A stretch of 14,370 nt of DNA from CAYUKK01 sp964445305 (GCA_964445305.1 CAYUKK010000149.1:1-14370), one strand, 5' to 3'. Shown: positions 1 through 7,715, counted from the stretch's first letter. Program-made: numbers and translations. The notes: generated from the sequence alone by a model not told the origin.

Positions 1-932
1 TGGGCAATCACCCCACCCTGGCGGTACAAGCAATGGCGCACTTTTTTTACCGCGGCCTCAATCTCGGCCGGCGTCCCGAAGGGAAGAAGGTACTGCCGGT
101 CGATTTCTCCCCAGAAGGTCAGCTTTCCCCCATAACGCCTGCCCAATTCTTCGATGTCCATGCAGAAAAGCTGGCAGTTCAGCGCGTCGACTCCTATCTC
201 GACCAAATCGGGAAGGATGTCGGCGATATAGCCATCCGAGTGCATGAAAACATATTTTCCGTAGCGGTGGCCAATGTTTACATATTCCTCATAAAGGGGT
301 TTGAAGATTTCTCGCCACAGCCAAGGGGAAATCATAAGGGAGCTTTGGCTTCCCCAGTCGTCGCAAAAGACGAGTGCATCCACTTCCGTCTCGGCCCAGA
401 GGTCCATCTCCTCGACATAGAAAGCGTGGATCCTTTCGAGGAGCTGAAAAAGCTCGGCTGGCCTTTCAGCGAGGTCGAGAAACAAGTTTTCGGGTGTGCG
501 GATAAACTGGAGCAGCTCGAAAGGCCGGACGCGCGTATTGGCCAGGACAAAACGGTCTGTGCCCTGGCAAAAAGCGTCCACCGCCGCTGTGTCGACGCTC
601 AACCTTTCGCGGGGCACACGCACCTTCTGCCAATCCTTCCAATCTTTGACGAGAGCCTCCTTGACTTCACCCATGACACCCGCTTGCCGGTTCTCAAATA
701 CACAACCCCATTCATCGATGAAGATGCCCGGGCTGTATTCCTGGCCGAATGTCGGGAGGGGCTCTTTGTAGAAGGGAGGCGAGGTCACGATGTCGTCGGG
801 AAAGCGCGCCTGGATTTCTGCCAGTTCCTTAGGATAGCGATTCACAGCCCAGGGAAGAAGCCAGAGCTGACGCGGTATACGGGGGGGCGATTGGAATTCG
901 AGCGTTCTCAGGACGATTTGTCGCGGCGTCAT
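1..932 (-). CDS. URO-D family (MtaA/CmuA-like) methyltransferase, partial
   Basis: Translating the minus strand from the ATG at 932 gives about 310 uninterrupted residues that run off the left edge, so the C-terminus (probably a few tens of residues) is missing. The start MTPRQIVLRTLEF matches the usual opening of uroporphyrinogen-decarboxylase-fold proteins. Further on are VDALVFCDDWGSQ, an HSDG motif at H231-G234 followed by ILPDLVEIGVDALNCQ, and LTFWGEID, all typical of this TIM-barrel family. Corrinoid-linked members move methyl groups between a substrate, a corrinoid protein and a thiol or folate acceptor. MtaA/MtbA enzymes bind zinc with HxC; here the position is HxD, which argues against a coenzyme M methyltransferase and against haem synthesis. 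It lies 30 bases after the corrinoid protein gene on the same strand, so it is probably co-transcribed with it. No clear ribosome site precedes the ATG, but it is the first start after the upstream stop in that frame. Substrate unknown. Confidence 0.88.
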   Translation of the reverse strand, partial: MTPRQIVLRTLEFQSPPRIPRQLWLLPWAVNRYPKELAEIQARFPDDIVTSPPFYKEPLPTFGQEYSPGIFIDEWGCVFENRQAGVMGEVKEALVKDWKDWQKVRVPRERLSVDTAAVDAFCQGTDRFVLANTRVRPFELLQFIRTPENLFLDLAERPAELFQLLERIHAFYVEEMDLWAETEVDALVFCDDWGSQSSLMISPWLWREIFKPLYEEYVNIGHRYGKYVFMHSDGYIADILPDLVEIGVDALNCQLFCMDIEELGRRYGGKLTFWGEIDRQYLLPFGTPAEIEAAVKKVRHCLYRQGGVIA

Positions 933-962
933 GAAAAAGCGGTAGCGTGACCGGGACCGTAG

Positions 963-1601
963 CTACCCGGATTTCGCTTTCCCCCGCAGAAGTTTTCCTA
1001 CTTCCTCGACGGCACTGGCGGCATCGGGAGCATAACCCTCGGCGCCGATGTCATTGGCGAACTCCCGGGTTACGGGCGCGCCGCCGATGATGATGGGCAT
1101 GGTCAACCCGCTGGAGCGGAGGCTGGCGATGATGCCCCTCATCTGAACCATCGTGGTCGTCAAGAGGGCGGACATACCGATGACATCCGGGTTGTTCTCC
1201 ATGGCAGCAGCCACGAATTTTTCGGCCGAGACATCAATTCCCAAATCGATGATTTGATACCCCGCTCCCCGAAGCATCATGGCCACCAAGTTCTTGCCGA
1301 TATCATGGAGGTCACCTTTCACCGTCCCGATGAGGACCTTGCCTTTTGGCTTAACGCCCTCCTTGACCAAAAAGGGTTCCAGCTTGGCCAGCCCGGCGTT
1401 CATAGCTCTGGCCGCCACAAGAACTTCAGGAATGAAAACCTCACCGTTCTTGAACAGTACCCCAAGCCTGTCCATACCCGGGATAAGCCCTTCGTAAAGG
1501 ATTTGGGCTGCCGCCAATCCCGAAGCTAAGGCCGAGTCGACAAGCCTCTCGACTTCACCTTTGTCGCCCTTGAGCAGTGCCTCCTGGATGTCAATGAGCA
1601 T
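963..1601 (-). CDS. Corrinoid (B12)-binding methyltransferase protein, MtaC/MtbC-like
   Basis: This 212-residue protein has the two domains of methyltransferase corrinoid proteins. A helical cap (residues about 1-80) contains EGLIPGMDRLGVLF and EVFIPEVLVAARAM. A Rossmann-like cobalamin domain follows, with GDLHDIG, where D97-x-H99-x-x-G102 supplies the lower axial histidine, then the SAL segment at S144 and IIIGGAPV. It carries the methyl group on cobalt between two methyltransferases in the cytoplasm. The frame can be extended to a TTG at 1628, but I prefer the ATG at 1601: the purine-rich run just before it is a near-ideal Shine-Dalgarno, and family members usually start about here. The URO-D gene follows 30 bases downstream. 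Together they form a substrate-specific demethylation or methyl-transfer pair; a reactivating ATPase and a folate methyltransferase are not in the window. Confidence 0.93.
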   Translation of the reverse strand: MLIDIQEALLKGDKGEVERLVDSALASGLAAAQILYEGLIPGMDRLGVLFKNGEVFIPEVLVAARAMNAGLAKLEPFLVKEGVKPKGKVLIGTVKGDLHDIGKNLVAMMLRGAGYQIIDLGIDVSAEKFVAAAMENNPDVIGMSALLTTTMVQMRGIIASLRSSGLTMPIIIGGAPVTREFANDIGAEGYAPDAASAVEEVGKLLRGKAKSG

Positions 1602-1614
1602 CCTCTCCTCCTCC
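1602..1614 (-). promoter_or_regulatory. Ribosome binding site deciding the corrinoid-protein start
   Basis: Read on the minus strand, GGAGGAGGAGAGG lies directly before the ATG at 1601. It is the strongest Shine-Dalgarno-like sequence on the left half of the window and favours that ATG over the in-frame TTG at 1628, which would place this run inside the coding sequence as Glu-Glu-Glu-Arg. Confidence 0.7.
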
Positions 1615-1653
1615 GAATAGATGGCCAATCAAAATCTTCATCTTGGATCACCC

Positions 1654-1682
1654 AATATCTTAAAAAATCGCTTGCCTGTCAA
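1654..1682 (-). promoter_or_regulatory. Sigma70-type promoter of the corrinoid/URO-D operon
   Basis: On the minus strand a perfect -35 box TTGACA (1682-1677) is followed by a 17-base spacer and the -10 box GATATT (1659-1654, four of six consensus bases). Predicted transcription starts near 1647, giving a leader of about 45 bases to the ATG at 1601. The -35 box lies about 30 bases from the -35 box of the murJ promoter, so the two promoters are back to back. Confidence 0.65.
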
Positions 1683-1711
1683 GAACAGCGGCTCGGGAGG
1701 AAACAGGATTT

Positions 1712-1740
1712 TTGACTTCAGGCATGCCCTGTGCTATAAG
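1712..1740 (+). promoter_or_regulatory. Sigma70-type promoter of the murJ-redox operon
   Basis: TTGACT (1712-1717), a 17-base spacer and TATAAG (1735-1740) make a good housekeeping promoter. Predicted transcription starts near 1747, about 60 bases before the ATG at 1806. The spacer holds the perfect palindrome GGCATGCC (1721-1728), which could be an operator but could also be chance. The predicted start also argues against the in-frame TTG at 1743 as the murJ start, because that codon would be at or before the first transcribed base. Confidence 0.65.
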
Positions 1741-1805
1741 CTTTGTCTGCCGTTTGGCCGTTCAAAAAGGCAATTTTCCGACCCTTGCCGCCGGCCAGAA
1801 CCCCG

Positions 1806-3410
1806 ATGTCGGACCAGAAAGACAAGGTTGCCCGCTCCGCTACCCTGGTCAGCTCGGCCACATTCGTCTCGCGCGTCTTTGGTCTTGTTCGGGAACAAGT
1901 CTTTGCCTTCCTCTTTGGAGCTGGTTTTGCGACCGACGCCTTTGTGGCTGCCTTCCGCATCCCCAACCTCCTCCGCGACCTCTTTGCCGAGGGCGCTCTC
2001 TCAGCTGCTTTTGTCCCCGTGTTCACGGATTATCTCGTCAACCGTGGCAAGAAGGAGGCTTTTCGGCTGGGCAACCTCGTCATCAACGCCCTTCTCGTTG
2101 TCCTGAGCGGAATCGTCCTTCTCGGCATCCTGACCACACCGGTCATCGTCGACCTCATCGCACCCGGCTTTAGCGCCATCTCCGGAAAATCTGAACTCAC
2201 GGCCCTTCTGGCTCGAATCATGTTTCCTTTTCTGCTGCTCGTTTCCATGGCCGCCGTGTCGATGGGGATGCTCAACTCGCTGCGCCACTTTGGCGTACCC
2301 GCTTTCGCGCCTGTTCTTTTCAACCTGGGAATGATTCTGGCTGGCTTCGCCGTCTGTCCGCTCTTCGAGGAAAGAATCATCGGGATGGCTTTGGGCGTCC
2401 TCCTTGGCGGCCTGGGTCAATGGGTTTTCCAGCTGCCGTCCTTGTATCGGGAAGGCTATCGTTACCAGCCTGCCCTCTCTTTTGGGGACCCCGGTGTTCG
2501 TCGCATCATTGGCTTGATGGTCCCGGCCATCCTCGGCCTCGCCTCGACCCAGATCAACATCTTCGTCAACACAATCATCGCCTCTCTCCTTCCCCAGGGC
2601 AGTCCTTCCTACCTCAACTATAGCTTCCGGCTCATGCACTTCCCTCTCGGGGTCTTCGGCGTGGCTGTGGCCACGGTGACTTTACCCGTTGTGTCCACCT
2701 ATGCGGCCAAGAAAGATATCCCCAACGTCCTTTCGACCTGCGCTTCCTCACTCAAGCTCGTTTTTTTCCTGACGCTACCCTCCATCTTTTTCCTCGCTAT
2801 CTCGGCCAAACCCATCATCGCGGTCCTCTACCAGCACGGCCGGTTCACCTCCATCGATACGGTCTTCACGGCGCAGGCTCTTCTTTTCTATTCGCTCGGC
2901 CTTTTCGCTTACGCTTCGGTCCGGGTTATCGCCCCGGTTTTCTATGCCCTTGGTGACACCGAAACTCCAGTAAAAGTCAGCGTCCTGGCGGTTGTGGTCA
3001 ATATCGGACTCAACCTCGCCCTCATGCGGCCACTCGGTTTCAGGGGGCTAGCCCTGGCTACCTCTCTTTCGGCCATGGTCAACATGACTACACTCCTGGC
3101 GCTTCTCATCCGTCGGGTTGGTCCCCTCAACCTCAAGGACCTGGCCGAAAGCTTCGCCAAGATGCTCGGCTGTTCGACCCTCGTCGGCGTTCTTCTCGTC
3201 GCGTTCCAGGTATTCCTGCCGATTGACCTTGAGAGAGCAACGATCCTTTCCCGAGTTTTCTACGTTGCCGTCCTGACGATTGGAGCGGGCGGCATTTACG
3301 GTCTGGTCAGCGCGGCATGGAAAATCAGGGAGTTGTCCCTCGTCCTTGCCATTTTCAAGAGAAAAAAGGAGCCGGGTCGCGACCAATTCGGAGACAGGCC
3401 ACTCCCATGA
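1806..3410 (+). CDS. murJ: Lipid II flippase MurJ (MviN family)
   Basis: The 534-residue product is a polytopic inner-membrane protein of the MOP superfamily, close to the usual 510-530 residues for MurJ. The N-terminus carries the family signature: VSRVFGLVRE, FGAGFATDAFVAAFRIPNLLRDLFAEGALSAAF. Charged residues known to matter in E. coli MurJ appear at matching places (R23, R29, D44, R57 here for R18, R24, D39 and R52). Long hydrophobic stretches follow to about residue 510, consistent with 14 helices, and end in a short basic tail. It flips lipid II across the membrane for peptidoglycan synthesis. I chose the ATG at 1806 because family alignment begins there and because the promoter at 1712-1740 would start transcription after the upstream TTG at 1743; there is no strong Shine-Dalgarno. 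Its stop overlaps the next start as ATGA. Confidence 0.95.
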   Translation: MSDQKDKVARSATLVSSATFVSRVFGLVREQVFAFLFGAGFATDAFVAAFRIPNLLRDLFAEGALSAAFVPVFTDYLVNRGKKEAFRLGNLVINALLVVLSGIVLLGILTTPVIVDLIAPGFSAISGKSELTALLARIMFPFLLLVSMAAVSMGMLNSLRHFGVPAFAPVLFNLGMILAGFAVCPLFEERIIGMALGVLLGGLGQWVFQLPSLYREGYRYQPALSFGDPGVRRIIGLMVPAILGLASTQINIFVNTIIASLLPQGSPSYLNYSFRLMHFPLGVFGVAVATVTLPVVSTYAAKKDIPNVLSTCASSLKLVFFLTLPSIFFLAISAKPIIAVLYQHGRFTSIDTVFTAQALLFYSLGLFAYASVRVIAPVFYALGDTETPVKVSVLAVVVNIGLNLALMRPLGFRGLALATSLSAMVNMTTLLALLIRRVGPLNLKDLAESFAKMLGCSTLVGVLLVAFQVFLPIDLERATILSRVFYVAVLTIGAGGIYGLVSAAWKIRELSLVLAIFKRKKEPGRDQFGDRPLP

Positions 3411-4804
3411 GCCACGAAGTTTTCCGCTTCAAGGACCGAAGCGGCCTCGAGAGGAAAATTGCCGAGCTCGGCCTTGACCTTCCGCTAAGTGATGACATTT
3501 CTGTCCTCTTCCAGCCTCTTTCTCTGGCCGGAAGAACCCTTCCCCACCGATTGGTCATTCATCCCATGGAAGGAGCCGACGCTACCCCTGATGGCCATCC
3601 CTCCGAGCTCACTTTTCGTCGCTACCGCCGCTTCGGCCAGAGCGGGGCGGCCATTGTCTGGTTTGAAGCAACCGCCGCGTGCGGGAGCGGGCGTTCCAAC
3701 CCCCATCAACTGTGGCTTCGGCCGCAGACTCTGTCGAGCTTCGGGAATCTCGTCGAAGCAACGCGACGCGAAGCCCGCAAGAAGTCTGAGCCGGGCGACA
3801 CCCCCCTGCTCATCCTTCAGCTCACCCATTCAGGCCGTTTCTCCAAGCCTGAAGGAAGGGCGGTGCCGATCTGTGCTCAGCCTAACCCGATCCTCGATGC
3901 CTGGATGGGACTTCCCTCCGATTATCCCTTGGTTGGGGATGACGAGCTCGACCGAATCCAGGACGATTTCGTGGCTGCGGCTTCACTCGCCCGCAAGGCC
4001 GGCTTTGACGGGGTCGACATCAAAGCCTGCCATGGCTATCTCCTCTCCGAACTCCTGGCTGCAAGAAAACGGGAGAAAAGCCGCTACGGCGGCTCCCTGG
4101 AGAACAGGGCCCGCTTCCTTCTCGAAACGGTAAAGAGAATAAAGCAAGATGTCGGCGGGCTTCTCATCACCAGCCGGATAAACGCCGTCGACGGTCTTCC
4201 CTGGCCGTATGGCTTTGGGTCGAGCCCGAGGGAAGACACGGCAGAAGACCTGAGTGAGCTAAAATTCTTGATGGGAAAGCTCAGCGAGGTCGGCATTCCG
4301 TTGGTCAGTATCTCACTCGGCATTCCCGCTTTCAACCCTCATCTGGGCCGACCTTACAACCTCCCTCTTCTCGGTCAACCTCTTCCCGGCGAGCACCCTC
4401 TCATCGGCGTGGCTCGCCACATCCGCTTGACGGCGGAAGCGCAGCGGGCATTTCCGGGGGTGGCTGTGCTTGGCGCAGGCTATTCCTGGCTTCGCCACTT
4501 CTTCCCCCACGCTGCCGCCGCCACTCTCCAAACGGGAAAAGCCTCTCTTATCGGGCTGGGGCGCTTCTCGCTGGCCAACCCCGGCTGGCCTGAGGAGCTG
4601 GCGGAGAATGGGTTTCTCAGCTCGAAAAAAACCTGCCTCGCCTGCTCTCGCTGCTCTCAACTCCTCAGGGCTGGTGGCCCGGCCGGATGCGCCGTCCGCG
4701 ATGTCCCTTTGTATGCGAGGGAATACCGAAGGCTGAGGGCAAGGATCAGGGGGGACCGCATGGAGTCACGAGAAAGGATAATTGCGGAGGAGACAAAAAA
4801 ATGA
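3407..4804 (+). CDS. OYE-family NADH:flavin oxidoreductase with 4Fe-4S motif
   Basis: A 465-residue FMN-binding TIM-barrel enzyme of the Old Yellow Enzyme / 2,4-dienoyl-CoA reductase group. Visible motifs are HRLVIHPMEGADAT near residue 47, QLTHSGRFS (Q138-S146), the H209-G-Y-L segment, and YGGSLENRARF (227-237). A Cys cluster, C410-x2-C413-x2-C416-x11-C428, resembles the 4Fe-4S site of dienoyl-CoA reductase, where the usual spacing is CxxCxxxC, so this one is a residue shorter. The FAD/NAD-binding C-terminal half of dienoyl-CoA reductase is absent; the protein ends about 37 residues after the last Cys. The start at 3407 overlaps the murJ stop (ATGA), implying translational coupling; an in-frame upstream ATG at 3317 lies inside murJ and is unlikely. 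It probably reduces or oxidises an enone-like or ring substrate with electrons from NADH or a partner protein. Substrate unknown. Confidence 0.88.
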   Translation: MSHEVFRFKDRSGLERKIAELGLDLPLSDDISVLFQPLSLAGRTLPHRLVIHPMEGADATPDGHPSELTFRRYRRFGQSGAAIVWFEATAACGSGRSNPHQLWLRPQTLSSFGNLVEATRREARKKSEPGDTPLLILQLTHSGRFSKPEGRAVPICAQPNPILDAWMGLPSDYPLVGDDELDRIQDDFVAAASLARKAGFDGVDIKACHGYLLSELLAARKREKSRYGGSLENRARFLLETVKRIKQDVGGLLITSRINAVDGLPWPYGFGSSPREDTAEDLSELKFLMGKLSEVGIPLVSISLGIPAFNPHLGRPYNLPLLGQPLPGEHPLIGVARHIRLTAEAQRAFPGVAVLGAGYSWLRHFFPHAAAATLQTGKASLIGLGRFSLANPGWPEELAENGFLSSKKTCLACSRCSQLLRAGGPAGCAVRDVPLYAREYRRLRARIRGDRMESRERIIAEETKK

Positions 4805-6831
4805 CGTCCACCCAAGTCAAGGTGGCGGGCTTGCGCCTGCCCGTCCATTCGGTCAACACGCTCATCATCGGCAGCGGCGCGGCTGCGCTCAAAGCTGCCG
4901 TATCGCTTCACCGCCTTGGCCTTACGGACATCGCCCTGGCAACAGAAGACCGGGAAGGCGGCACATCGAGGAATGCTGGCTCGGACAAACAGACCTACTA
5001 TAAGCTCTCCCTGGCGGGGAGTCTGGCTGATTCGGTTTTTGAAATGGCACGAGACCTTTCCGCGGGGGGCTCCATGCACGGCGATATCGCTTTGGCTGAG
5101 GCCGCGACATCGCCTAGAGCTTTTTTTGACCTCGTCGAGCTCGGTGTCCCTTTTCCCCATGACAAGTACGGAGCTTATGTTGGCTACAAGACAGACCATG
5201 ACCCTAAACAGCGAGCCACTTCAGCCGGGCCTCTAACGTCCAGGCTCATGTGCGAGGCGCTCGGCCGCGAAGTGCGAAGGAGGCGTATCCCCATCTTCGA
5301 CCGACATCAAGTTATCGCTCTTTTAACGCACGGGCAAGGCAAAGCCCGACGCGTGGTCGGAGCGATGGCCCTAAACAAGAAAAAGCTTACATCCTCGAGC
5401 CTCGGCTTTGTCCTTTTTAACGCCGTCAACTGTGTTCTGGCGACCGGGGGTCCGGCGGGCATTTATAAAACTTCCGTTTATCCGGAAAGTCAGCTGGGCT
5501 CCCATGGGCTTGCCTTCGAGGCAGGAGCCATCGCCCAGAACCTCACCGAGTCCCAGTTCGGTCTGGCGTCGACGAAATTTAGGTGGAACCTGTCCGGGAC
5601 ATACCAGCAGGCCATTCCTCGGTATATCTCGACCGATAGAGATGGCCAAGATGAGCGCCAATTCCTCAATGAGGTCTTCCCCGATATGGGGAAGCTGGCG
5701 ACAGCGATATTCCTCAAAGGCTACCAGTGGCCGTTCGACCCACGCCGAATCCCTAACTACGGCTCGTCGCTTATCGACCTCCTTGTTTACCGGGAGACGG
5801 TCATTCGCCAGCGCCGTGTCTTCCTCGATTACCGAAGGAATCCAAGTGGCGAGGGCAGGCTCGCCGATTTTTCCTTCGACCTTCTCGACCGTGAAGCTTA
5901 CGATTATCTGGCTAAGTCTGGGGCTCTGCTCGAGACTCCCATCCAAAGGCTGGCCAAAATGAACCCGCCAGCCATCGCCATTTACAAAGAGAATGGAATT
6001 GATTTAGCCCGAGAGCCGCTCGAAATTGCCCTTTGCGCCCAGCACAACAACGGCGGCTTTAAAGGAAATATCTGGTGGGAATCCAACATCAGACATCTTT
6101 TTCCCGTAGGAGAGGTTAACGGAAGCCACGGCGTCTGGCGGCCCGGCGGTTCAGCCCTCAACGCGGGGCAGGTGGGGGCGCTGAGGGCAGCTCTCTTTAT
6201 TGCCCGAAATTATGCGAGAGGGACGCCCTCAGCAAGAGAATTTCTCGCTCAAGTCCGATCCTCTGTCCAAGAAAAAATCTCTTTTGCCCGAAAAATTATT
6301 GACCCCAGTTTCTCAGATGGAGAGTTCCTGAAGCGAACAAGAGAGGAAATCCGGGAAAGGATGTCCGCCTGGGGCGCAGCCATCCGGCGACGAGACAAAG
6401 TCCATGCGGCCGTCCGAGAGGCCTGGGCGCTCTCCAAGGAATTGCTTAGCAAAATGAGGATTCGCTCTTCCCTGGAGCTTCCCGACGCTTTCAAGAATCT
6501 CGACCTCTGCCTCACACATGCCCTCTACCTTGAAGCTATCGCCGAGTACCTCGACCGGGGAGGACAGAGCCGAGGGTCGTTCGTCGTTTTGAATGAGAAA
6601 GGCCGAGAGTTCTACTCCGAACTGGGTGACGAATGGCGATTCTCTCTCAATGCGGCTTCATCTTTTGTCGACACGAAAATCCTGGAGATAACTTTTATGG
6701 GAAAGCAGAAAGTCCGTAAAAAATGGGTGGACGTTCGGCCAATCCCCGATGAGGAGGGCTGGTTTGAGCGAGTGTGGGAGGACTACCGCAAAGGCCGGAC
6801 CTTCCAGCCATTCAAGGAGAAGAGAAGATGA
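4801..6831 (+). CDS. FAD-dependent oxidoreductase, fumarate reductase/SdhA-like flavoprotein
   Basis: A 676-residue flavoprotein of the succinate dehydrogenase/fumarate reductase/aspartate oxidase superfamily. The N-terminal dinucleotide fold is TLIIGSGAAALKAAVSL (G24, G26), followed by an acidic strand end (E49) and GGTSRNAG. The capping region spans roughly residues 240-400. AQHNNGGF at H415-G419 takes the place of the family HYxMGG, and GEVNGSHGVWRPGGSALNAG (437-456) is the second FAD-binding segment, with R447 in the position of the catalytic-site arginine. A helical C-terminal part (about 505-625) resembles the SdhA tail. No signal peptide or heme motif is seen, so it is probably cytoplasmic. 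The start at 4801 overlaps the previous stop (ATGA) and has GGAGGA about ten bases upstream. It sits between the OYE enzyme and an SDR, suggesting a multi-step redox route on one compound. The substrate cannot be read from sequence. Confidence 0.86.
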   Translation: MTSTQVKVAGLRLPVHSVNTLIIGSGAAALKAAVSLHRLGLTDIALATEDREGGTSRNAGSDKQTYYKLSLAGSLADSVFEMARDLSAGGSMHGDIALAEAATSPRAFFDLVELGVPFPHDKYGAYVGYKTDHDPKQRATSAGPLTSRLMCEALGREVRRRRIPIFDRHQVIALLTHGQGKARRVVGAMALNKKKLTSSSLGFVLFNAVNCVLATGGPAGIYKTSVYPESQLGSHGLAFEAGAIAQNLTESQFGLASTKFRWNLSGTYQQAIPRYISTDRDGQDERQFLNEVFPDMGKLATAIFLKGYQWPFDPRRIPNYGSSLIDLLVYRETVIRQRRVFLDYRRNPSGEGRLADFSFDLLDREAYDYLAKSGALLETPIQRLAKMNPPAIAIYKENGIDLAREPLEIALCAQHNNGGFKGNIWWESNIRHLFPVGEVNGSHGVWRPGGSALNAGQVGALRAALFIARNYARGTPSAREFLAQVRSSVQEKISFARKIIDPSFSDGEFLKRTREEIRERMSAWGAAIRRRDKVHAAVREAWALSKELLSKMRIRSSLELPDAFKNLDLCLTHALYLEAIAEYLDRGGQSRGSFVVLNEKGREFYSELGDEWRFSLNAASSFVDTKILEITFMGKQKVRKKWVDVRPIPDEEGWFERVWEDYRKGRTFQPFKEKRR

Positions 6832-7619
6832 ACAGGAAACCGACAGCGCTCATAACCGGCGCCGGCCAGGGCATCGGCCGGGGCATTGCCCTGGAGCTGA
6901 GCCGGGAGGGGTTTGATATCGCCGGTATCGACATTGTCTATGAACCCAAGAACAAAAAATCAGGTCTTTTTGAAGTCAAAGCCGAGGTGGAAAAAAGCGG
7001 CGCCGCTTTTTCCCCCGTTCGAGGTGATATTGCCGACCTCGATGAGCACGGTAAGATTATCGAGGAAGTCCTCGACCGTTTCGGGAAAATCGATTTGCTC
7101 GTTAACAACGCCGGCGTGGCGCCTCATGTTCGCCTTGACCTTCTGGAGACGACGGTCGAGAGCTTTGACCGTGTTTTCGGCGTCAACGCTCGCGGCACCT
7201 TCTTTTTCACCCAGAAGGTGGCTCGCCAGATGGTCGCCCAAGTAAAAGCGAACCCTGAATCGAAGCCAGCTATCGTTTTTATCACTTCCATCTCAGCCTC
7301 CGTCTCCTCCCCGAACCGGGCGGAATACTGCATCTCCAAGGCTGCTCTCAGTCAGGCAGCAACCCTCTTTGCTGACCGCCTCGCCGAGTACGGAATCAAT
7401 GTTTACGAAATCCGGCCGGGCATTATCCAGACAGCCATGACCGCTCCTGTCAAGGAGAAATACGACCGGCTTATGGCTGAGGGGCTGGTTCCCCAAAAAA
7501 GGTGGGGCTATCCAGAAGACATAGGCAAGGCTGTGGTCGCGCTGGCCAAAGGGTATTTTCCTTACTCGACGGGGCTCATCCTCGAAATTAGCGGCGGGAT
7601 GAACATCCGCCGCCTCTGA
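6828..7619 (+). CDS. Short-chain dehydrogenase/reductase (FabG-like SDR)
   Basis: A 263-residue classical SDR. The cofactor motif TGAGQGIG (10-17), an acidic D35 at the end of the second strand (pointing to NAD(H) rather than NADP(H)), NNAG (93-96), N120, S154, Y167 and K171 give the full Asn-Ser-Tyr-Lys active site. The C-terminus LEISGGMNIRRL fits the family end. It interconverts a hydroxyl and a keto group. Automatic annotation would probably say 3-oxoacyl-ACP reductase, but the operon context, downstream of an OYE enzyme and a flavoprotein, points to a catabolic role rather than fatty-acid synthesis. The ATG at 6828 overlaps the previous stop (ATGA), and AAGGAG lies nine bases upstream. 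An earlier in-frame start inside the flavoprotein gene is not needed. Confidence 0.93.
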   Translation: MNRKPTALITGAGQGIGRGIALELSREGFDIAGIDIVYEPKNKKSGLFEVKAEVEKSGAAFSPVRGDIADLDEHGKIIEEVLDRFGKIDLLVNNAGVAPHVRLDLLETTVESFDRVFGVNARGTFFFTQKVARQMVAQVKANPESKPAIVFITSISASVSSPNRAEYCISKAALSQAATLFADRLAEYGINVYEIRPGIIQTAMTAPVKEKYDRLMAEGLVPQKRWGYPEDIGKAVVALAKGYFPYSTGLILEISGGMNIRRL

Positions 7620-7715
7620 CCCTGAGGCTGGCGAGAGAAGCCGATAATCGCCTTCCCTCCTGGCTCTTTCTTTATGAACTAAATTGTGATATACAGGCGG
7701 GAGGAGGAGTAATCC

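Noticed and set aside
33..950. 305-codon plus-strand open frame
   Set aside because: It is antisense to a clear URO-D family protein on the minus strand and its own translation has no recognisable motifs.
1602..1628. TTG start at 1628 for the corrinoid protein
   Set aside because: The ATG at 1601 has an excellent ribosome site directly before it, which would otherwise be coding sequence, and the family normally begins there.
1743..1805. TTG start at 1743 for murJ
   Set aside because: It lies at or before the predicted transcription start of the promoter at 1712-1740, and the extra 21 residues do not match MurJ N-termini.
2001..2639. 212-codon minus-strand frame inside murJ
   Set aside because: Highly charged product with no family features, fully antisense to a well-supported gene; a GC-rich shadow frame.
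7630..7652. GGCGA/TCGCC inverted repeat after the SDR gene as a terminator
   Set aside because: Only five pairs around a 13-base loop and no T run; too weak to call.
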